Assembly: GCA_021810575.1 (NCBI GenBank)
Contig: JAJZIN010000013.1
Location: forward strand, 1 to 16,862
Length of the DNA: 16,862 nucleotides
Origin: Thermoplasmata archaeon
GTDB taxonomy: Archaea > Thermoplasmatota > Thermoplasmata > Thermoplasmatales > Thermoplasmataceae
Direction: 5' to 3'
The position numbers were made by a program, and so were the translations under genes. The notes beneath the pieces were generated by a model. That model searched no databases. It worked only from the letters and a program-made list of their open reading frames with translations, and was not told the DNA's origin. Positions 7,378 to 15,317 of this stretch are shown piece after piece; positions within the stretch are counted from its first letter, which is position 1; each line of letters starts with the position of its first letter.

Positions 7378-7814
7378 CTTCTTACCTCGTCCTCCCCTTT
7401 CTCAAGGTCTGTAGGAGAGTATAAGAAATTGTTCTTAGTTCTTGCAGTCTCGAACACTTCCTTAAGATATATAGCATCTGTTGGGCAGATCTCCTCGCAG
7501 TTCCTGCATACTGTACATGTACCAAAATTGACTGTTGGGTATATCTTCCTCTTATTTCTCTGATTCTCCTTGTCCAGATTCATCATGGTGATTGAGAGAT
7601 TTGGGCATACCTGTTCACAAAGTGTGCAACCTACACAGTCATCAGTGCTCAGATAGACTCTGAATCTGAATCTATCTGGTATTTCACCCTTAACTTCTGG
7701 ATACTGAACTGTGACAGGCTTTTGAAAGAGATGCTTGAATACGGTAAACATCCCCATAACGGAACCGATTATTGGAATTCTCTTGGGTTCCTTCACTTCT
7801 TTTATTTCTATCAT
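7374..7814 (-). CDS. nuoI: Complex I subunit I, two-[4Fe-4S] ferredoxin-type protein
   Basis: This subunit carries clusters N6a and N6b, passing electrons toward NuoB. Two CxxCxxCxxxCP motifs are seen: CVGCTLCEQVCP with Cys60, 63, 66 and 70, and CTVCRNCEEICP with Cys100, 103, 106 and 110. In the usual crossed arrangement the fourth cysteine of each motif ligates the other cluster. The protein has 146 residues. I place the start at the ATG at 7814 (MIEIKEVKEP), which overlaps the nuoH TGA as ATGA and follows GGAGGGA; an ATG at 7886 in the same frame would bury 25 codons in nuoH and is unlikely. The C-terminal acidic tail (DLEKGEDEVRR) is short. With no NuoE, F or G in the operon, the cluster chain visible here begins at NuoI. 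Confidence 0.95.
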   Translation of the reverse strand: MIEIKEVKEPKRIPIIGSVMGMFTVFKHLFQKPVTVQYPEVKGEIPDRFRFRVYLSTDDCVGCTLCEQVCPNLSITMMNLDKENQRNKRKIYPTVNFGTCTVCRNCEEICPTDAIYLKEVFETARTKNNFLYSPTDLEKGEDEVRR

Positions 7815-8851
7815 GCTATCCCTCCAAATATTATGATTCCAGTAATTATCAGGTTGATAAATGAGATTGGTAGTAAATACTTCCATCCAAAGTTCACGAA
7901 CTTATCTATTCTTACCCTTGGCATTGATAGCCAGATTGTAAGTGATATAACTACCAGCACAAGTGTCTTTATCATAAGCCATATAAATCCAGCATAGTTT
8001 GTGTATGGCCCAAGATATCCACCAAGATATATGGTGCTTATAAGCATTGAACCAAGGAAGATTGTTCCAAATAATCCAAGGTAAAAAAGACCGAATCTTA
8101 GACCACTGTACTCTGTGGTGTTTCCAGTGACAAGTTCACTATCACTTTCGCCCATATCAAATGGTGAATATGATGCCCTTGCAGCCATGGATATTAGGAA
8201 AACGAAAAATCCTAAAGGTTCCAGAATGGCAAAAGGTATTGACTGGGCAACAACAACTCCGTTTATGTCCAGTGGATCAGACACCTTGACTGATGCCATC
8301 ATCACAACCGCAAGGATGGAAAGCATCATTGGAACTTCAAAAGATATATCCTTCGCAACACCTCTGAGTGCACCAAGTACGGCATACTTGTTGTTTGAGC
8401 TTATTCCAGATAATATTTCTCCTATGGGCATTATGGCTATTAATGCGAATAATATGATAATACTCACATCAGAATGAGATACTGTAAGCTGTCCAAACCA
8501 TGCAAGAGGCCCGTATGGAATGAATATAAATCCCATGATCAGTCCAAAGAATATTAGGATAGGAGCGACCTTGTATGCAAGATCATCTCTTCCTTCTGGT
8601 AAGATTGATTCTTTCTGTATTAGTTTCAGACCGTCAGCCATCACCTGTAATACTCCTCCCTTGCCCACCCTGTTCGGTCCGATTCTCATCTGGACCCTTG
8701 CCATATATTTCCTGAAGAAATACACCATGCCAGCGACAACGACTGTGGCAAATATTATTACTATCAGGGTTTCAATTATATATGCCAGAATGTATGAAGG
8801 ATAGTGCCCCAGAACTGATAATATATCAGCTATCCTCAGGAGCAAATTCAT
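7811..8851 (-). CDS. nuoH: Complex I subunit H (ND1), with a changed glutamate in the E-channel
   Basis: The membrane subunit that forms most of the quinone chamber and the link to the proton paths. It has 346 residues and about eight membrane helices. Signatures: MRIGPNRVGKGGVLQVMADG (loop 1, about residues 55-74), SSNNKYAVLGALRGVAKDIS followed by FEVP (Glu172), FDMGESDSELVTGNTTEYSG (residues 231-250, with Glu235, Glu239 and Glu247), and the C-terminal MPRVRIDKF and GWKYLLPIS. The AEY motif usually found a few residues after TEYSG is replaced: LFYLGLFG, so the common glutamate is Leu260. The start is a canonical ATG overlapping the nuoD TGA, behind GAGGTGGAT. Confidence 0.96.
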   Translation of the reverse strand: MNLLLRIADILSVLGHYPSYILAYIIETLIVIIFATVVVAGMVYFFRKYMARVQMRIGPNRVGKGGVLQVMADGLKLIQKESILPEGRDDLAYKVAPILIFFGLIMGFIFIPYGPLAWFGQLTVSHSDVSIIILFALIAIMPIGEILSGISSNNKYAVLGALRGVAKDISFEVPMMLSILAVVMMASVKVSDPLDINGVVVAQSIPFAILEPLGFFVFLISMAARASYSPFDMGESDSELVTGNTTEYSGLRFGLFYLGLFGTIFLGSMLISTIYLGGYLGPYTNYAGFIWLMIKTLVLVVISLTIWLSMPRVRIDKFVNFGWKYLLPISFINLIITGIIIFGGIA

Positions 8852-9972
8852 CTATCCACCTCTCCAAATACCAGATCTATGGAGCCTGAAATTGCGACCA
8901 TGTCTGCAATCAGTACATCCTTTGCAAGATAAGGTAGTACAGAAAGATTCTTGAATGATGGACTTCTGACGTGAACCCTGTATGGTTTTACAGATCCGTC
9001 TCCCACCAGATATACACCAAATTCACCTTTCGTTGATTCTGTTCTTGCATACACATCTCCTTCTCCTCTCAGTCTTACCATAAGTGATTTCTTTGCTTTT
9101 GGGTTGAAATAAGGTCCGTCAGGTATCTTGTCCAGAGCCTGATTTATGATCCTCACTGATTGCCTCATTTCCTCAAATCTGACAACAAATCTGGCAAGTA
9201 CATCTTTTCTCTTTGATATTGGAATATCAAAATTTACTTTGTCGTATGCAAGATATGGTTCTGCCTTACGTACATCATATGGTATTCCGGACGCTCTCAG
9301 CATTGGTCCTGTTACTCCATAGTCCAGTGCAACTTCTGGTTCAAGTATACCCACATTCTTTGTTCTTGATATAAAAATATCATTCTTTGCAAACAGGTTA
9401 TAGACCTCGTCGAGTTTCTTCGGAAACTGCTTTGTAAACTCCTTTATCTTATAAATTATCTTATCATTGAAATCCTGATAGACACCGCCTATGCTCATAT
9501 AGTTTGTTTCCTGTCTGGAGCCACATATTTCTGTGAACAGATCCAGAACTTTTTCCCTCTGTTCGAATACATAGAAGAAAGGTGTAAGCATTCCAAGATC
9601 CAGCCCAAAGGCGCCTGCCCATACAAGATGCGAGGCAATCCTGTTGAGTTCAGCCATGACTGTTCTTATCCATACCACTCTTTCTGGAGGTTCTATATTA
9701 AGGAGCTTTTCTGCAGCCTCAAGATAACCCACTTCCATGTTCATTGCTGCTACATAATCCATCCTGTCGAAATATATTAGAGCATCACAGTAGAAATCAA
9801 GCTCACATATTTTTTCAGCGTTTCTGTGAAGATATCCTATAACAGGTTCTACCTTCTTCACTGTTTCTCCATCCAGCAATAATTTTAATCTGAGCACTCC
9901 GTGAGTTGATGGGTGTTGCGGACCCATATTAAGCTCAATATATTTCTCTTTCAGTCCGTCTTTCTCCATCAT
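8848..9972 (-). CDS. nuoD: Complex I subunit D (49-kDa type)
   Basis: This subunit is related to the large subunit of [NiFe] hydrogenases but without the metal site, and it forms the quinone pocket with NuoB. It is about 374 residues. The quinone loop GPQHPSTHG is intact (residues 17-25), followed by GYLHRNAEKICE; family members usually have HRG or HTG, here Asn replaces Gly. The C-terminus shows GSIDLVFGEVDR, the normal ending. Two adjacent ATGs at 9972 and 9969 lie two bases after the nuoC TAA. A longer GTG start at 9981 would overlap nuoC by 7 bases; I prefer ATG, with GGTGG a few bases upstream. The downstream TGA overlaps nuoH by 4 bases. Confidence 0.96.
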   Translation of the reverse strand: MMEKDGLKEKYIELNMGPQHPSTHGVLRLKLLLDGETVKKVEPVIGYLHRNAEKICELDFYCDALIYFDRMDYVAAMNMEVGYLEAAEKLLNIEPPERVVWIRTVMAELNRIASHLVWAGAFGLDLGMLTPFFYVFEQREKVLDLFTEICGSRQETNYMSIGGVYQDFNDKIIYKIKEFTKQFPKKLDEVYNLFAKNDIFISRTKNVGILEPEVALDYGVTGPMLRASGIPYDVRKAEPYLAYDKVNFDIPISKRKDVLARFVVRFEEMRQSVRIINQALDKIPDGPYFNPKAKKSLMVRLRGEGDVYARTESTKGEFGVYLVGDGSVKPYRVHVRSPSFKNLSVLPYLAKDVLIADMVAISGSIDLVFGEVDR

Positions 9973-9974
9973 TG

Positions 9975-10433
9975 TTACCACCCATCTCCCGGATCAAAGC
10001 TTACCTGATCGTTTCCTTCATCATCCATGTTTACATACTGTATCTTACTCAGATCGTAGTCCTTTCTTAATGGGTACCCAACCCATCCCTCTGGCAGCAG
10101 TATTCTTTTGAGATTTGGGTGACCTTCGAATATTATCCCCATCATATCATACTGCTCTCTTTCATCCCAGTTTGCGCTTTCGAAAAGTGATGTAACACTT
10201 GGCATTCTAGAATCTCTAGTTTCTGATTTTATAACAAGCATTTCCTCTGTTTTTGAATTGGTGAGATGATACACAACTTCAACCCTGTCCCTAAAATCAA
10301 CAGTGCTTATGAGACTGAGTGAATCGAATCCTCCGTTCTTCATATCTTTCATAAGGTCCAGCAGGTCTTCTTTAGGTATCCTCAGAACCTTTCTGCCATC
10401 CTTGCTTTTTTCTTCCTTAACTTCATAGGCCAT
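9975..10433 (-). CDS. nuoC: Complex I subunit C (30-kDa type)
   Basis: A peripheral-arm structural subunit that braces NuoD and NuoB. At 152 residues it is a free-standing NuoC, not the NuoCD fusion seen in enterobacteria. The family signature is complete: [10 protein letters not shown] (residues 91-100), [16 protein letters not shown] (102-117) and GYPLRKDY (119-126). The C-terminus is a short acidic tail. I choose the ATG at 10433 because GAGGTGA ends 5 bases before it; a GTG at 10442 lies inside that ribosome binding site and is unlikely. It is a separate gene between nuoB and nuoD, in the standard order. Confidence 0.95.
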   Translation of the reverse strand: MAYEVKEEKSKDGRKVLRIPKEDLLDLMKDMKNGGFDSLSLISTVDFRDRVEVVYHLTNSKTEEMLVIKSETRDSRMPSVTSLFESANWDEREQYDMMGIIFEGHPNLKRILLPEGWVGYPLRKDYDLSKIQYVNMDDEGNDQVSFDPGDGW

Positions 10434-10438
10434 CAGGT

Positions 10439-10445
10439 TCACCTC
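10439..10445 (-). promoter_or_regulatory. Ribosome binding site of nuoC
   Basis: The minus strand reads GAGGTGA, a 7-base match to the archaeal anti-Shine-Dalgarno sequence, 5 bases before the ATG at 10433. It contains the nuoB stop codon, so nuoB termination and nuoC initiation are closely tied. Confidence 0.6.
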
Positions 10446-10903
10446 TCTGCTTCATTTCTTATTTTTTTCTGTAAAAGTATTATTCCATTTGTCAGTGCTT
10501 CTGGTGTTGGAGGGCATCCTGGAACGTACACATCCACAGGTACAACCCTGTCAACACCAAGAACTACCGAATAACCCTGGTTATAAGGTCCACCCTGAAT
10601 CACACATACTCCCATTGCGATAACGTATTTCGGGTACGGCATTTCATCATATAATCTTCTGAGCCTTGGTGCCATTTTCTTGGTTACTGTACCTGAAACG
10701 ATCATTAAATCGGACTGCCTGGGAGAGTTTCTGAATACTTCACTACCGAATCTTGAGACATCAAGCCTTGATGCCTGTACCGCCATCATCTCAATTGCAC
10801 AGCATGCGAGTCCAAAGGTTAGTGGCCATATGGAATTACTCCTTGCCCATTCCATAGCCTTATCCAGTGTTGTAGTTACAAAGCCTGTATCACCAGTTTT
10901 CAT
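10439..10903 (-). CDS. nuoB: Complex I subunit B (PSST type), cluster N2 protein
   Basis: Holds the terminal [4Fe-4S] cluster N2, which reduces quinone. All four ligands are present in the family arrangement: adjacent Cys34 and Cys35 in [11 protein letters not shown], Cys100 in [11 protein letters not shown] and Cys130 in [28 protein letters not shown] and [13 protein letters not shown] are the usual NuoB core. The protein has 154 residues, normal for archaeal and bacterial NuoB. The ATG overlaps the nuoA TGA as ATGA, with GAGGTGGAT upstream. Confidence 0.97.
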   Translation of the reverse strand: MKTGDTGFVTTTLDKAMEWARSNSIWPLTFGLACCAIEMMAVQASRLDVSRFGSEVFRNSPRQSDLMIVSGTVTKKMAPRLRRLYDEMPYPKYVIAMGVCVIQGGPYNQGYSVVLGVDRVVPVDVYVPGCPPTPEALTNGIILLQKKIRNEAER

Positions 10904-11340
10904 TTAATCCACCTCATATACCCCTTTCTGAACGCATAAAAAACCACACTCATAGGCATTGAAATAAAAATTATTGTCTCAATGAATGCATATACACCAA
11001 GACTCTTAAAATCGTATGCCCATGGAAGAAGCAATGCCATATCAACATCAAAAAGTATGAAAAGAAGTACTATTACGTAATACTGTACCCTTACAAATGA
11101 ACGATATGAACCTCTTGCAACTTCTCCAGACTCATAAGGCTTTGTATATACAGAGCCCTTCACGGGAGAGGATTCCTTTGAAAGATTGGATATTATGTCT
11201 GAAGGTTTGAATGAAATCTTTGCCGCTGGACCTTTTGCCCTCCCCTTATCCAGGCTTGGGAGAATTGTGAAGACAAGGTACATAGCCAGTGCCAGTAAAA
11301 TGATTGTAATGAGCGCAGGTATGTATCCATACAGTAACAT
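10900..11340 (-). CDS. nuoA: Complex I subunit A (ND3), with an enlarged first loop
   Basis: A three-helix membrane subunit; its loop between TM1 and TM2 contacts the quinone site. TM1 is about residues 8-29. The motif [10 protein letters not shown] is followed by [20 protein letters not shown] and LLPWAYDF, the ND3 signature. The TM1-TM2 loop is longer than usual: roughly 38 residues ([20 protein letters not shown] onward, about 31-68) precede the YESG motif. The C-terminal charged tail is RKGYMRWIK. This is the first gene of the operon. There is no clear ribosome binding site before its ATG, but a TATA-like box lies about 25 bases upstream, which suggests a leaderless message. Confidence 0.95.
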   Translation of the reverse strand: MLLYGYIPALITIILLALAMYLVFTILPSLDKGRAKGPAAKISFKPSDIISNLSKESSPVKGSVYTKPYESGEVARGSYRSFVRVQYYVIVLLFILFDVDMALLLPWAYDFKSLGVYAFIETIIFISMPMSVVFYAFRKGYMRWIK

Positions 11341-11360
11341 AGTTCCATATTTTAGGAAAA

Positions 11361-11368
11361 TATTTAAG
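11361..11368 (-). promoter_or_regulatory. TATA-like box of the complex I operon
   Basis: The minus strand reads CTTAAATA within the 34-base gap between the gatE stop and nuoA. Its centre is about 25 bases from the nuoA ATG, the spacing expected for a start of transcription at or next to the A of ATG. No ribosome binding site is seen there, fitting leaderless translation. Some read-through from gatE is possible. Confidence 0.6.
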
Positions 11369-11374
11369 TGTTGT

Positions 11375-13189
11375 TTAATTTGAATCCTTATTTCTTACCG
11401 TGTTTATTAACCTGGCAACAATTGATGGATCAATTACACCTTCATTCATAGAATTGAGCTTTCTCACTATATCAGTCATGTTTGAGTTTATGTCTATGTC
11501 ACATTTTTTTATAAGATTCATTATGGATTCCTCAGAAACTGGTTTTAGCAAATTGAGATTTAGTATTTCCTTGACTGAGTTACCTGAATACAGCATATCA
11601 ATTGCTCTTTCCATCGAATATCTTCCCAGTGAGTTATTGATGCAGTATTCAATTACAATCCGTATTTGATCCCAGCTTACCTCTTTCCCGTATTTTTTAT
11701 TCATCTCTGGTATGGTCTGGTTTATTATTCTGGATAATACCTTTCCATTTTTTTCATTAGCCAGGAGTGCAAATTTTTCAAGCTTTCCGTCGGATATAAT
11801 TGTTTCGGCATCCTGAATTGATATTCCGTACTTCCTGCTAATACTACTTGTGAAAGATTCCAGCCCTTCTGGAATTTCCTCAGAAGCTTCTTCCAATATT
11901 TGCCCATCTATTTTAATCACCGGAATATCTGTCTCAGGATACATCCTGCTGCTCCCAGATAGTGGCCTCATATACCTCGTGGTATTGTCTTCCAGTGCTG
12001 CTCTTGTTTCTGAGAAATCCAGTGACAGTAATTTTTCAATTCTTTCTTTTATTACAGTAGATGCATCCTGGACTTTATCTGGCTCTATGATCAGTAAGAG
12101 GAAAGAATCATTATCTTTCAAACTGAAATATTCTGTTATGGTTTCCCTCTCATTGATTGTAAGTCCATAGGCTGGTAGCTCCTCATAGTGAATTACACCC
12201 TTTATGTTTATCGGTTTCAGTGCATCAGCAATCTCACGACCAAATCTGAAATGATCTGTTTTCATCACTCCCCTGAAGTTTGCGAGTTTTGTTGCATATA
12301 TTTTTTTTCCGTCATTCAGTCCTTTCCATATTATTTTTGAGTCTGTATCCGTAAGAAGAGGTGTAACATCACTGAATTCCAGTTTTTCGAATCCACCATT
12401 TGCTTTTACCCTTTTTACTGCTTCTGCCAGCCACTTCTGTCTATCTGCTTCATTTTCAAGAATTTCCCTGAAAGCGGATAGTTTTGAAACTCCCTTTATC
12501 TCTACTCTTCCATATCCCATGGAGAAATTTACATCCTGCCTTATAGCGTCTGCCCCTTTTCGTAAAAGGCCCATAACAAGCATCCTGTTTCCTATTTCCC
12601 TTGCTATGGACATTGCATCTTCTGCGCTTTTCATGTCTGGAGAGGTTGAAATCTCTATAAGTGGTAACCCCAGTCTGTCCAGAGAATATACAACCATATT
12701 GGCTTTTTCCTCTACCTTTCTGCATGAGTCTTCTTCCAGACATATGGCTGTTATTCCGGCTTTTGCCTTTCCGGATTTGATTTCTCCTCCGATTCCAATA
12801 AGTGAAGTTCTCTGAAAGCCACTGGTGTTTGATCCATCAATAACCACCTTCCTCATTACGGAAACTCTGTCCATTATGGAGGAACTGAATGCCATGGACA
12901 TTGCAAGTGCTGCTTTCAGAGCCTTTAGATTTATCTCTAATGGAGGTTCCTCATCTGCTTCGACTAGACAGGAATTTTCTGAAACAATGTACTTGAATAG
13001 CCTGTCACGTGCCTCTTCATAATATGTTGATATATCTTTGGACCCTATTTCGCCGGATGATGAGTGAAGCCTTCTAATAAATGATTCTTCTAAAAGCTGA
13101 CCCTCTGTATTACACTTGCAGAAAAGCTTTCCCACGTCGATCTGCATATGCACTTCGAGACCTATCATTGTATTATCCGGTAATACCAT
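11375..13189 (-). CDS. gatE: Glutamyl-tRNA(Gln) amidotransferase subunit E
   Basis: With GatD this converts Glu-tRNA(Gln) to Gln-tRNA(Gln), the archaeal route to glutamine incorporation. GatE binds the tRNA and activates the glutamyl group. The 604 residues show the GatB/GatE cradle domain: GLEVHMQIDVGKLFCKC (10-26), KGADAIRQDVNFSMGYG with RVEIKGVSKL, and after an inserted domain MRPLSGSSRMYPETDIPVI. The inserted segment (about residues 280-400) corresponds to the AspRS-type GAD insertion that separates GatE from GatB. The C-terminal part with SMERAIDMLYSGNSVKEIL is the helical tail that touches the tRNA. The ATG overlaps the gatD TGA by one base (TGATG), with GGGGGTG as ribosome binding site. 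Length and domain order are normal. Confidence 0.96.
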   Translation of the reverse strand: MVLPDNTMIGLEVHMQIDVGKLFCKCNTEGQLLEESFIRRLHSSSGEIGSKDISTYYEEARDRLFKYIVSENSCLVEADEEPPLEINLKALKAALAMSMAFSSSIMDRVSVMRKVVIDGSNTSGFQRTSLIGIGGEIKSGKAKAGITAICLEEDSCRKVEEKANMVVYSLDRLGLPLIEISTSPDMKSAEDAMSIAREIGNRMLVMGLLRKGADAIRQDVNFSMGYGRVEIKGVSKLSAFREILENEADRQKWLAEAVKRVKANGGFEKLEFSDVTPLLTDTDSKIIWKGLNDGKKIYATKLANFRGVMKTDHFRFGREIADALKPINIKGVIHYEELPAYGLTINERETITEYFSLKDNDSFLLLIIEPDKVQDASTVIKERIEKLLSLDFSETRAALEDNTTRYMRPLSGSSRMYPETDIPVIKIDGQILEEASEEIPEGLESFTSSISRKYGISIQDAETIISDGKLEKFALLANEKNGKVLSRIINQTIPEMNKKYGKEVSWDQIRIVIEYCINNSLGRYSMERAIDMLYSGNSVKEILNLNLLKPVSEESIMNLIKKCDIDINSNMTDIVRKLNSMNEGVIDPSIVARLINTVRNKDSN

Positions 13190-14433
13190 CAGAGAAACAC
13201 CCCCAATTCCTCCCTTTCGATCAGTTCACCGCGCATATTTTTTCTCATCATGGTTTCAAATTCTTCTTCCTCATAATTACCCAGAACATGCATCATCTTG
13301 ACATAGGCAGTTTCTGGTAATATGTTTCCCACTGATATTATGCCTGCCTTTTTCATTTCCCTTCCTGTTGAATATATGTCAAGATTCGTTGTTCCAAAGA
13401 TGCATTGAGTTGTTATTACAGCCTTCATTCCATCTTTCACCCTTTCACTGATGGACTCTAAAAATTTTGTTGCAATGTGTCCAAGTCCGGTTCCCATGAG
13501 AATTATTCCTTTCTTACCATCCATTGATTTTGCAAGTTCTTCATCCGTTAAACCTGGATACATGTAAATTATGGATACCCTCTTTTCTAGATTCGTTTTT
13601 AATTTATTTTCATTTTTTTTCCGCCTGTATGATCCATTCAGATTGACCAGACCTTCCTGGAATGACCCTATGGGTTGTTCACCTATTGCCTTGAATGCAT
13701 CCCTCCTCGTTGAATGCATTTTTCTTGATCTGGTTCCCCTTATCAGGTCTATCCTTTCGTCTGATGTGTTGTGGTGCATTGAAATTCCAACCTCTCCGAA
13801 ATCTGTGGTTGCAAAATCAACTGCAGCCTCAAGGTTCAGGTATGAATCGCTGCTTGGCCTATCGGAGCTTCTCTGTGATCCTACCAGTACTATGGGTCCG
13901 GTCTGTTCTTCAAACATGAATGCAAGTGCTGATGCTGTGTATGACATTGTATCAGTTCCGTGTGATATTACAACGCCCTCTGAATTATTTAATTCACTGC
14001 TTGCTCTTTTGGCAAGGCTTATCCACTGATCTGGTTCCATGTTTTCACTTAGAATATTTGAGAAATCCACCCTCTTCAGCCTGTATTTGTTTTCAATATA
14101 CCTGAATTTGGATGTTAGTTCTCCTATGTCAAGAGATGGAAAAACCGCACCTGTTTTATAATCCACCCTGCTCACTATGGTTCCTCCCGTAGTGATAAGT
14201 GAAATAGGTTTACCTGTTCCAGACTCTCTCGCCTCTTCTCCTTTACTTAACGCCTGAATCTTGCCTTTTTTTAAAACAGTAAACGAATCGATCTTAACAG
14301 AAATATTATAACCATTTTCCAGTTTAATATTGAAAAAATCATTATCCATTGATATAAGGGTTCCGGTCATTTCCCTTCCCCTCCAGCTAAATTTAATTGT
14401 GTCACCCATTTGAGGTTTCCTTGAATCTGGCAT
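13189..14433 (-). CDS. gatD: Glutamyl-tRNA(Gln) amidotransferase subunit D
   Basis: The asparaginase-like subunit that releases ammonia from glutamine or asparagine for GatE. It has 414 residues. Residues about 8-56 form the GatD-specific small N-terminal domain (GDTIKFSWRGREMTGTLISM); the rest is type I asparaginase. Catalytic residues visible: Thr85 in LITTGGTIVSR, Thr160 and Asp161 in SHGTDTMSY, and Lys238 in RSRKMHSTRRDAF. GSQRSSDRPSSDSYLN is the usual following loop. The N-terminal domain and the partner gatE separate it from a plain L-asparaginase. It has no ribosome binding site; a TATA-like box about 23 bases upstream suggests a leaderless gatDE transcript. Confidence 0.96.
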   Translation of the reverse strand: MPDSRKPQMGDTIKFSWRGREMTGTLISMDNDFFNIKLENGYNISVKIDSFTVLKKGKIQALSKGEEARESGTGKPISLITTGGTIVSRVDYKTGAVFPSLDIGELTSKFRYIENKYRLKRVDFSNILSENMEPDQWISLAKRASSELNNSEGVVISHGTDTMSYTASALAFMFEEQTGPIVLVGSQRSSDRPSSDSYLNLEAAVDFATTDFGEVGISMHHNTSDERIDLIRGTRSRKMHSTRRDAFKAIGEQPIGSFQEGLVNLNGSYRRKKNENKLKTNLEKRVSIIYMYPGLTDEELAKSMDGKKGIILMGTGLGHIATKFLESISERVKDGMKAVITTQCIFGTTNLDIYSTGREMKKAGIISVGNILPETAYVKMMHVLGNYEEEEFETMMRKNMRGELIEREELGVFL

Positions 14434-14451
14434 AATTCATTATGTTTGATT

Positions 14452-14461
14452 CTTATTTTAA
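14452..14461 (-). promoter_or_regulatory. Probable TATA-like box of gatDE
   Basis: The minus strand reads TTAAAATAAG, with its centre about 23 bases before the gatD ATG, and no ribosome binding site follows. The surrounding region is all A and T, so the exact position is uncertain. Confidence 0.4.
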
Positions 14462-14466
14462 TTTTT

Positions 14467-14498
14467 AAAAAAAATATGAATTTACTAGAGAAGTAAAT
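14467..14498 (-). terminator. Hairpin plus oligo-T after the DUF72 gene
   Basis: On the minus strand a perfect 7-base stem (ATTTACT, 5-base loop, AGTAAAT) is followed within 5 bases by eight T residues. It lies about 30 bases after the DUF72 stop and just before the gatD promoter, so it would separate the two transcripts. Oligo-T alone is enough for archaeal termination; whether the hairpin matters is not known. Confidence 0.55.
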
Positions 14499-14528
14499 CC
14501 ATACTACTTCAGAAGACTCTTTATAGAC

Positions 14529-15317
14529 TCACAAAAGTCTACTCATTTTATTTATTCCAAGCATGTTTCCAAGTTCCATTGCATTTAGAGGGGCATTTCC
14601 GTTAGGATGGTTATTAAAAAATATGAAAATTTCATTAAATTGATTCTCGTATCTCATTATTTCATCCTTTATTTCAAGCAATTCCTTTTGATTGTATGCA
14701 TAATTGAATTTTTCCATTCCTGATTCTTTTTCTGAAAATGCGGGGTTCCTTCCGTGAAGTCTTATGTAAACGCTTCCTTCATTTGTAATGTTTAACCTCA
14801 ACGGATTGATATAATTGTCTGTGAAAGCTATACTAAATCCGGCATTTTCAATCAATTTTTGTATTTCAGGGAAATCTTTCTCTTCCAATATCCTTGGCTC
14901 GCAGTATATATTGCTTTCATTAAATGTGATTTCTGACATGCTTACGAGATATTCCTCCAGGTTGTGATTTGATATCCATGGTGGCAGTGTGAATAGAAAT
15001 TTTGATTCCTGATCTCTTTTTCTGGCTGGATTCATTACGTTTTTGATGAACAGATCCATACTCTTTTTCCTGTCACTAATTTCTCCAAAGTGACTTATTG
15101 ATGAATGGATTTTAATTGATACCTTTATATCTTTATGAATTTTCCGGATTGAATTTTCAAATGTTTCCTTTGGAGGAATTGAGTAATATGTTGAATCTAT
15201 TTCCAGTGCGTTGAAAAAATTTGTGTAGTAGTTGATTGATGGCCTTGTTCCTTCTGGATAGAATTTGCCCACCCATTCCCTGTATGCCCATCCACATGTT
15301 CCAAGAAATATTTTCAA
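14529..15317 (-). CDS. DUF72 (YecE-like) TIM-barrel protein, TTG start
   Basis: A member of the DUF72 family, whose biochemical function is not established. Signatures in the 262 residues: GTCGWAYREW (6-15), FYPEGTRPSINYYTNFF with ALEIDSTYYSIPP (37-49), VYIRLHGR (183-190), and IFFNNHPNGNAPLNAMELG (232-250). These are the conserved strands and likely active-site edge of the family barrel. The start is TTG at 15317, overlapping the TGA of the acyl-CoA dehydrogenase as TTGA; no ATG fits the family N-terminus, which begins right there (MKIFLGTCGW). It is therefore probably translated by reinitiation after the upstream gene. Its product length is normal. A functional link with acyl-CoA metabolism is not known. 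Confidence 0.9.
   Translation of the reverse strand: MKIFLGTCGWAYREWVGKFYPEGTRPSINYYTNFFNALEIDSTYYSIPPKETFENSIRKIHKDIKVSIKIHSSISHFGEISDRKKSMDLFIKNVMNPARKRDQESKFLFTLPPWISNHNLEEYLVSMSEITFNESNIYCEPRILEEKDFPEIQKLIENAGFSIAFTDNYINPLRLNITNEGSVYIRLHGRNPAFSEKESGMEKFNYAYNQKELLEIKDEIMRYENQFNEIFIFFNNHPNGNAPLNAMELGNMLGINKMSRLL

Noticed and set aside
7815..7886. Longer nuoI start giving 24 extra residues
   Set aside because: The extension is out-of-frame nuoH sequence; the ATG at 7814 has a GGAGGGA site and the ATGA overlap common in this operon.
9973..9981. GTG start for nuoD at 9981
   Set aside because: It would overlap nuoC by 7 bases, and the ATGs at 9972 and 9969 fit better.
13571..14029. A 152-codon open frame on the + strand opposite gatD
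   Set aside because: It is antisense to the catalytic core of GatD and has no recognisable motifs or start signals.
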